Origin: Pseudoflavonifractor sp. AF19-9AC
GTDB lineage: Bacteria; Bacillota; Clostridia; Oscillospirales; Oscillospiraceae
Direction: 5' to 3'
DNA length: 64,000 nucleotides
NCBI RefSeq assembly: GCF_003478995.1
Contig: NZ_QUGI01000006.1
Coordinates: 77,003-141,002 of the forward strand
A program made the position numbers and the translations under genes. This document shows positions 58,585 through 64,000 of this stretch, piece after piece (within the stretch, counting starts at the first letter, position 1; every line of letters begins with the position of its first letter). A model generated the notes under the pieces. The model did not search any database, was not told the origin of the DNA, and was given only the letters and a program-made list of their open reading frames with translations.

Positions 58585-60981
58585 GGTTTCCGTTCCTCCT
58601 TGTTTGTCTTCCTGAATTTCTTGATCTTGCTGGACGGGACAGGCACAGGGGCAGGCCGTCTCCGCCGGGCTATTGGCACCGGCCGCAGGGCCGGGGACCT
58701 TCGGGGCAAATTTACTCTTGAAAAAGCGCAGGCGCAGGGCGTTGGTCACCACACACACCGAGCTTAAGCTCATGGCGGCGGCGGCAAACATGGGGTTCAG
58801 CATGAAGTCCGTCCAGCCAAGGGCGTAGAACACGCCGGCGGCCAGAGGAATGCCCAGAGAGTTGTAGAAAAAGGCCCAGAACAAATTTTCCTTGATGTTG
58901 CGGATGGTGGCCCGGCTGAGCTCCACCGCCCCGGCGGCGTCCAGCAGGTCGGACTTCATGAGCACGATGTCCGCACTCTCCATGGCCACGTCGGTGCCTG
59001 CCCCGATGGCCAGGCCCACGTCCGCCCGGGCCAGGGCGGGGGCGTCGTTGATGCCGTCGCCCACCATGGCCACCTTCTTCCCCTGCTCCTGGAGCTGCCG
59101 CACCATGCGCTCCTTGTCTTGGGGCAGCACCTCGGCCATCACCTGGGTCACGCCTAGCTCCTGACCGATGGCCTGGGCGGTGCGCTGGTTGTCCCCGGTG
59201 AGCATGACCACCTCCAGGCCCAGCTGCCGGAAAGCGGACACCGCCGCCGCGCTGGTGGGCTTGGGGGTGTCGGCCACGGCGATGAGGCCCAGCACCCGGT
59301 GCTCATCGGCGAAGTACAGCGGGGTCTTGCCCTGGGCGGCCAGTTCCTCGGCCCGCTCCCGGAAAGCGCCCAGGTCCACCCCAGCCTCCTCCATCATGGC
59401 CAGGTTGCCCCCCAGGAAGGTGCGCCCGCCAATGGCGGCCCGGACGCCCCGGCCGTGGACGGCCGCAAAGTCTGCTACCTTGGAGGTGGTAAGGCTGCGG
59501 TCTTTGGCCTGCGCCACAATGGCGGCGGCCAGGGGGTGCTCCGAGGGGGCCTCCAGGCAGGCGGCCAGGATGAGCAGGCCCTCCTCGTTCATGTCCTCTC
59601 CGGGAAGGATGTCGGTGACCACCGGCTCCCCCCGGGTGAGGGTGCCCGTCTTGTCCAGCACCACGGTGTCGATGCTGTGGAGGGTCTCCAGAGCCTCAGC
59701 GGATTTGATGAGGATGCCGTGCTCGGCCCCCTTGCCCGTGCCCACCATGATGGCCACCGGAGTGGCCAGGCCCAGGGCACAGGGGCAGGAGATGACCAGC
59801 ACCGCCACCCCGGCAGTGAGGGCCTGGGTGACGCTGTGGCCGGTGAACAGCCAGGCGGCAGCCGCCACCAGGGCGATGGTCATGACCACCGGCACAAAGA
59901 CACCGGCCACCTTGTCCGCCAGCTTGGCGATGGGGGCCTTGGAGGAGGCTGCCTCCTCCACCAGGCGGATCATCTGGGCCAGGGTGGTGTCCTCTCCCAC
60001 CCGGCTGGCCTCAAAGACAAAGGAGCCCGACTTGTTCAGGGAGGCAGCGGCCACCTTGTCCCCCGGCCCCTTGTCCACGGGGATGGACTCGCCGGTGAGG
60101 GCGGACTCGTCCACGGCGGAGCTGCCCTCCACCACCACCCCGTCCACGGGGATGGACTGGCCGGGCCGGACCACAATCCGGTCCCCCACCCGGACCTCCT
60201 CCACGGGAACCTCCGTCTCCACGCCGTCCCGGAGCACCGAAGCCGTCTTGGGGGCCAGGTCCATGAGCCGGGTAATGGCCTGGGAGGTCTTGCCCTTGGA
60301 CCGGGTCTCCAAAAATTTACCTAGGGTGATGAGGGTAAGAATCATGCCCGCCGACTCGAAGTACAGGTCCATGTGGTAGTTTGCCACCCGCTCCAGGTCT
60401 CCATGCCCCAGACCGTAGCCCATCTGGTAAATGGCAAACACGCCGTAGATGACGGCGGCGGAGGAGCCCACGGCAATGAGGGAGTCCATGTTGGGAGCAC
60501 GATGCCAGAACGTTTTAAACCCCACCCGATAATACTTATCGTTGATATACATGATGGGCAGAGTAAGCAGCAGCTGGGTCAGGCCAAAGGCCACGGCGTT
60601 CTCCAGTCCGGTGAGGAAGCCGGGCAGCGGGGCACCCAGCATGTGGCCCATGGAAATGTAGAAGAGGGGAATAAGAAAGACAAAGGACCAGATGAGCCGG
60701 TGCTTCATGGAGGCCAGCTCCGCCTCCATGCCGTCTTCCCGAGCCGCCGCCTTCTCCTGGCCCTTAGCGCTGGGCAGGGCGGCCCCGTAGCCCGCCTCGG
60801 TCACCGCCCGGATGATGTCCTGGGGGGTGAGGGCGCTCTCATCGTACTGGGCGGTCATGCTGTTGGTCATGAGGCTCACATCGGCGCTCTGAATGCCCGG
60901 CAGCTTGCGCACCGCCTTCTCCACATGGGCGGAGCAGGCCGAGCAGGTCATGCCGGTAATGGCAAATTTCTGTTTGGTCAC
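58375..60981 (-). CDS. copA: Copper-exporting P-type ATPase with C-terminal CopZ-like domain
   Basis: A protein of 868 aa from GTG 60981; TAGGAGGG stands eight bases before it, while ATG 61011 has no such site. Parts in order: an HMA domain with TCSACSAH near residue 10, eight transmembrane helices, the CPC motif (VISCPCALGLATP), DKTGTLTRG with the phosphorylated Asp, and GDGINDAPALARAD. After the last helix comes a Cys-rich link (CPCACP) and a second HMA domain with MMCAHCVAH, a copy of CopZ. Cu(I) is pumped out of the cytoplasm. Confidence 0.95.
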   Translation of the reverse strand: MTKQKFAITGMTCSACSAHVEKAVRKLPGIQSADVSLMTNSMTAQYDESALTPQDIIRAVTEAGYGAALPSAKGQEKAAAREDGMEAELASMKHRLIWSFVFLIPLFYISMGHMLGAPLPGFLTGLENAVAFGLTQLLLTLPIMYINDKYYRVGFKTFWHRAPNMDSLIAVGSSAAVIYGVFAIYQMGYGLGHGDLERVANYHMDLYFESAGMILTLITLGKFLETRSKGKTSQAITRLMDLAPKTASVLRDGVETEVPVEEVRVGDRIVVRPGQSIPVDGVVVEGSSAVDESALTGESIPVDKGPGDKVAAASLNKSGSFVFEASRVGEDTTLAQMIRLVEEAASSKAPIAKLADKVAGVFVPVVMTIALVAAAAWLFTGHSVTQALTAGVAVLVISCPCALGLATPVAIMVGTGKGAEHGILIKSAEALETLHSIDTVVLDKTGTLTRGEPVVTDILPGEDMNEEGLLILAACLEAPSEHPLAAAIVAQAKDRSLTTSKVADFAAVHGRGVRAAIGGRTFLGGNLAMMEEAGVDLGAFRERAEELAAQGKTPLYFADEHRVLGLIAVADTPKPTSAAAVSAFRQLGLEVVMLTGDNQRTAQAIGQELGVTQVMAEVLPQDKERMVRQLQEQGKKVAMVGDGINDAPALARADVGLAIGAGTDVAMESADIVLMKSDLLDAAGAVELSRATIRNIKENLFWAFFYNSLGIPLAAGVFYALGWTDFMLNPMFAAAAMSLSSVCVVTNALRLRFFKSKFAPKVPGPAAGANSPAETACPCACPVQQDQEIQEDKQGGTETMTKKLNIEGMMCAHCVAHVEKALSALGGVTSAKADLEGKCATVTLAAPVSDQELKDAVTQAGYEVVSIQ

Positions 60982-61014
60982 AGGAGAATCCCTCCTAACA
61001 AAGCAATCCATTTG

Positions 61015-61035
61015 ACACCCCCCGGGGGTGGGGTA
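61015..61035 (-). promoter_or_regulatory. CsoR-type operator
   Basis: A GC palindrome, read on the minus strand as TACCCCACCCCCGGGGGGTG, lies upstream of copA. It matches the TACCC...GGGTA pattern of CsoR sites. Confidence 0.65.
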
Positions 61036-61187
61036 TCTAGCATCAGTTTAGCGCCCGCTGATCATTCTGTCAAGGAGAGTTTTTTGACTCCCATTCCATT
61101 TATTTGGTTTCAGCGCCAAACCACGCTTTGCCTGGATGACAACAATGAAACACGCGCCCGCAATCTGCGGACGCGTGTTCCTGTTTC

Positions 61188-62051
61188 TTACTTGGAGACA
61201 AACCGGCGGGCATAGCCGCACTTCCGGCAGAGCTCCTCCGCCGCCCGGCCCTGGGAGAACCCCTCATAGATGGCCTTTGCCCGGGGGCTTTCCAGAATCT
61301 CCTCCAGGCTCTGGTCATAGAGATTGCCCAGGGGGATGTCCCCCTCGTGGTCCAGACAGCAGGGGACCACCGTGCCGTCCCACAGCACCCCCACCTGGTC
61401 CCGCAGGCCCCGGCAGAAGGCCCGGCCGGCATTGAGCTCATCCGCCTCCAGATCGGGCCACTCAAAGCGCTCTCCCCATTCCAGATACACCCCGGGCGCC
61501 AGGGTCACCCCCTGCCATCCCTCCTTCCAGGGGCGGGGGAAATACCGCTCCATGTGCTCCAGAATGGTTCCATTCTGGGCGTTAGCTCCCTGGGTCTCCG
61601 CCCCATCCAGATTCCACAGGCGCAGGGCGCAGCGCTTGCCCGCCCCCGCCGCCTGCCGGGCAAAGGAAAAGCAGCCGTCCAGATAGGCCGCCATGTCTCC
61701 GCCGCCTTCGTTTCCCTCGAAGGAGTGAAGGGAGATGCTCACCCGCTGGACTGCCGGGCTGCGGCACAAAAGCTCCCCCCGCTTGGGCAGCAGGGTGCCG
61801 TTGGTAGTAATCATGAGGCGGAAGCCAAGCTCCTCTCCCACCGCCAGTATCTGCTCCAGCTGGGGATGGAGCAGGGGCTCCCCCATCAGATGAAGGTAGA
61901 GATACTCCGTGTGGGGCCGCAGCCGCCCGGCCAGCCTGCGAAAATCCTCCGGCGTCAGAAAGCCCTGGGGCCGCCGGGTGCCGGGACAAAAAGTGCAGCT
62001 TCGGTTACAGACATTAGTGATCTCCAGATAGGCCTTTTTCAGCTCCCGCAT
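61188..62051 (-). CDS. Radical SAM protein with SPASM-like tail
   Basis: A protein of 287 aa from ATG 62051 with GGAAGGGAG. EITNVCNRSCTFCPG holds the C-x3-C-x2-C cluster site (near residues 15-22), LMGEPLLHPQ the GxP/GE-type SAM loop. The C-terminal cysteines (VVPCCLDHEGDIPLGN and ELCRKCGY) form a SPASM-like auxiliary cluster. Such enzymes modify peptides or sugars; no substrate gene is recognisable nearby. Confidence 0.88.
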   Translation of the reverse strand: MRELKKAYLEITNVCNRSCTFCPGTRRPQGFLTPEDFRRLAGRLRPHTEYLYLHLMGEPLLHPQLEQILAVGEELGFRLMITTNGTLLPKRGELLCRSPAVQRVSISLHSFEGNEGGGDMAAYLDGCFSFARQAAGAGKRCALRLWNLDGAETQGANAQNGTILEHMERYFPRPWKEGWQGVTLAPGVYLEWGERFEWPDLEADELNAGRAFCRGLRDQVGVLWDGTVVPCCLDHEGDIPLGNLYDQSLEEILESPRAKAIYEGFSQGRAAEELCRKCGYARRFVSK

Positions 62052-62227
62052 ACATTCCCGCTCCCTTCCTGCTGAAGCTATCCTACCATTCTCCGCTCCG
62101 TCCGTAAACCCTCCGGGCAAAATATCTCTGCCAATTCTCTGTCGCCGCAGCACCATTCTCACGGTGGCTGCATACGATAAGGAAGAGCGCAAGCTTAAAT
62201 GAAACATGAGTAAGGAGCAAATCAATT

Positions 62228-62524
62228 ATGGGAATGCCTGTCATCACCCCCAGCACCACCACCCGTACCCAGGCCGTCACCGACATCATTGAGTCTGTCG
62301 CCCTGCAGGAGACCGCCCTCTCCCACATCCTCAACGCGGAAGGGGAGAAAATCCAGAAAATGGTGGCTCTGCCTGATGTCACCCCCGAGGTGCTGCTGGC
62401 CACCAATAAGTCGGTGGAGTCCATGGTCAACGCCGTGTCCCGGCTGGAGATGATTCTCCAGTCCAAGCTCTCCACCTTCGGCGGCTGCCTGTGCGAGGGC
62501 GGCTCCGACGCTGCCGCTCAGTAA
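62228..62524 (+). CDS. Stand-alone SVALQ-type domain protein
   Basis: A protein of 98 aa behind AAGGAG. Residues about 20-93 (ESVALQETALSHILNAEGEK and onwards to LSTFGGCLC) form a helical domain ending in a Cys-x-Cys. The same domain, about 60% identical, ends the next gene's product. Related domains occur in clostridial exosporium and collagen-like surface proteins. There is no signal peptide. It could be a building block or anchor of a cell or spore surface layer. Confidence 0.75.
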   Translation: MGMPVITPSTTTRTQAVTDIIESVALQETALSHILNAEGEKIQKMVALPDVTPEVLLATNKSVESMVNAVSRLEMILQSKLSTFGGCLCEGGSDAAAQ

Positions 62525-62536
62525 ACAAGGAAAACC

Positions 62537-62568
62537 AGGCGGGACCTCCCAGGGAGGGCCCGCCTTTT
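62537..62568 (+). terminator. Terminator between the two surface genes
   Basis: AGGCGGGACCTCCC pairs with GGGAGGGCCCGCCT, followed by TTTTT. Confidence 0.88.
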
Positions 62569-62647
62569 TGGTACCATCCCGGCTCCGGGTGCATAGAATG
62601 CTCTGTACCCAGGACTATTTTTGTATTCCCCGCAGGAGGAGGAACCC

Positions 62648-63952
62648 ATGGCGACAAATTTTGGTTTAGCCAATCAATATAATGTGTTTGTGTTCGGCGA
62701 CATGAACATGAGCAACACTGACGCCGAAGGCCGGGTGGCGGTAGGAGGCAGCGCCACCCTGAGCAATTATGGCGTGGGTGCCGGCATCAGCCCCCTGCCC
62801 CCCGCCAACACAGACCCTTCCTTTGTCATAAACGGCAGCGTCAACGTCTCCGCCGGCTCCAACGCCAGCGGCAACACGGTCATCAGTCCCACCAGCACGG
62901 TGATCTCCTACACCATGGGCAATCCCAACGGCGCGCTGATCACCGGAAGCCCCATCGACTTTCCCGAGGCCGAACGGTACCTGAAGTGTGCATCCACATT
63001 CTGGGGTGCCCTGACCCCTAACGGCACGGGCACTGTCACCTTCGGTCAGCTGAACCTGACCGGAACCGACCAGAATCTGAATATCTTTCGTTTTGACAGC
63101 GCAAACGTCTACGGTTCCGGAAGCTCCCTGAACCAGCTGAACGGAATCAACATCATCGCCCCCGTTGACTCCACCATCCTCATCAACGTGGATGGCGCCA
63201 ACATCCAGTACGGCAGCTACCAGATCTTCCGCAACGGCATCACTGCAACCCGGGAAAACGCCAGAAAGATCTTGTGGAACTTTCCGTCGGCCCTCACCTG
63301 GTCCAACAGCACCACCGCCATCTACGGCTCCGTGCTGGCCCCCTTTGCCGCGGCAAACACCACCTTCAGCCAGATCAACGGCAACATCATCTTCGATTCC
63401 TACACCGGCAATTCCGAGAGCCACAACGAGCTGTTCATCGGCGAGCTGCCCGAGCCCACTGTCTGCCTGCTGACCACAACCACCACCAGCAGCTCCACAA
63501 CCACCAGTACTACGACTACTACCAGCACCACGACCAGTACCACGACCAGTACCAGCACGACCACAAGCTCTACCACAACCAGTACCAGCAGCACAACCAC
63601 AAGTACCACAAGCACTACAACGAGCAGCACAACAAGCAGTACGACCAGCACCACCACATCCACTACGTCTACCACAACCACCACAACAGCCGTACCCCAG
63701 CCCCGGTACCAGGCCATTTCTGACCTCTTTGAGTCCGTGGCCCTCCAGCAGGCGGCCCTGTCCCACATTCTGAACGCGGAGGGGGAAAAGCTGCAGAAAA
63801 TTCTGTCCTTCCAGGACATTTCTCACCAAACCATCCTTCAGACCAATCAGTCGGTGGAATCCATGGTCAACTCCATCTCCCAGCTGGAGCTGATTTTAAA
63901 GCAGAAGCTGGACCTGTTCGGTTCGTGCATCTGTGACGATGCGGGACAATAA
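62648..63952 (+). CDS. Choice-of-anchor A domain protein with Thr-rich stalk and SVALQ domain
   Basis: A protein of 434 aa from ATG 62648 with GGAGGAGGAA. Residues 5-270 are a choice-of-anchor A (CAA) adhesin-like domain: YNVFVFGDMNMSNTDAEGRV, NGINIIAPVDSTILINV, ENARKILWNFP. Residues 274-348 are a Thr/Ser stalk, and the last 85 residues repeat the domain of the previous gene (ESVALQQAALSHILNAEGEK). No signal peptide or LPXTG motif is present, so assembly on the spore surface from inside the mother cell is possible. Confidence 0.85.
   Translation: MATNFGLANQYNVFVFGDMNMSNTDAEGRVAVGGSATLSNYGVGAGISPLPPANTDPSFVINGSVNVSAGSNASGNTVISPTSTVISYTMGNPNGALITGSPIDFPEAERYLKCASTFWGALTPNGTGTVTFGQLNLTGTDQNLNIFRFDSANVYGSGSSLNQLNGINIIAPVDSTILINVDGANIQYGSYQIFRNGITATRENARKILWNFPSALTWSNSTTAIYGSVLAPFAAANTTFSQINGNIIFDSYTGNSESHNELFIGELPEPTVCLLTTTTTSSSTTTSTTTTTSTTTSTTTSTSTTTSSTTTSTSSTTTSTTSTTTSSTTSSTTSTTTSTTSTTTTTTAVPQPRYQAISDLFESVALQQAALSHILNAEGEKLQKILSFQDISHQTILQTNQSVESMVNSISQLELILKQKLDLFGSCICDDAGQ
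63470..63692 (+). repeat. Low-complexity ACC/AGC repeat coding the Thr-rich stalk
   Basis: About 74 codons of irregular ACC/ACA/ACT and AGC/AGT triplets encode a Thr/Ser tract. The tract is likely O-glycosylated and is prone to length change. Confidence 0.9.
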
Positions 63953-64000
63953 CCGCACCCGGGGGGGCAGGGGATCGGTGCTCCCACCCCCCAAACACAA

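Noticed and set aside
62666..63829. Minus-strand frame with many Gly/Cys/Ala opposite the CAA protein
   Set aside because: The odd composition comes from the complement of the ACC/AGC repeat.
1..64000. tRNA or rRNA genes
   Set aside because: I saw no cloverleaf-like segment or rRNA sequence in the intergenic regions read; a covariance search was not possible.

Overview
The window reads as the chromosome of a high-GC Clostridia, most like the Oscillospiraceae around Flavonifractor, Lawsonibacter or Intestinimonas. That placement is an inference from strong AAGGAGG-type ribosome binding sites, GC-rich codon use, a CBS-domain family II pyrophosphatase, EFR1-type ferredoxin and the infC-rpmI-rplT order; no search was run.

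Region 1 (1 to about 19.5 kb) is the right part of an HK97-like siphophage prophage, cut by the left edge of the window. It holds an amidoligase / gamma-glutamylcyclotransferase / zinc-ribbon cassette, large terminase, portal, Clp-type protease, major capsid protein, head-tail connectors, tail tube, tail chaperones joined by a -1 frameshift at an A9 run, tape measure, tail tip with a glycine-rich domain, holin, amidase endolysin with an SLH-like domain, and a late operon ending in two large serine recombinases. A low-GC divergent HxlR regulator / flavin reductase pair sits between terminase and portal, and a second pair lies just right of the recombinases.

Region 2 (about 19.5 to 28.8 kb) is accessory DNA: the second HxlR/flavin reductase pair, a DUF5131-like radical SAM gene, a two-repeat CRISPR-like array without cas genes, a membrane LuxR regulator, lipoproteins, an MscS channel, a membrane protein with an 81-bp tandem repeat, intergenic debris and a small inverted-repeat element.

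Region 3 (28.8 to 46.4 kb) is mostly housekeeping: CBS pyrophosphatase, CorA-like membrane protein, a DUF2798 gene broken by TGA, alpha/beta hydrolase, ferritin-like protein, thioesterase, an NhaC antiporter under a lysine riboswitch, a pyruvate-kinase-like protein, a flavodoxin-fold oxidoreductase, polA, two radical SAM genes, rimI, a GNAT gene and tsaD.

Region 4 (46.4 to 52.0 kb) has two extra copies of the tsaD 3' end, a palindromic DnaA-box-like cluster, infC (AUC start)-rpmI-rplT, ruvX, a monooxygenase, an EFR1 ferredoxin, and a class II aldolase-mtnA pair that suggests a DHAP shunt for 5'-deoxynucleoside or methylthioadenosine salvage.

Region 5 (52.0 to 64.0 kb) has a small acidic protein divergent from a Cro/CI regulator, a GH13 amylase, two half-size TauE/SafE genes, a MATE pump behind a leader peptide and terminator, a membrane-anchored XRE protein, a copper operon whose CopA ends in a CopZ-like domain with its own start site, a radical SAM/SPASM gene, and a pair of surface or spore-type proteins sharing one C-terminal domain.
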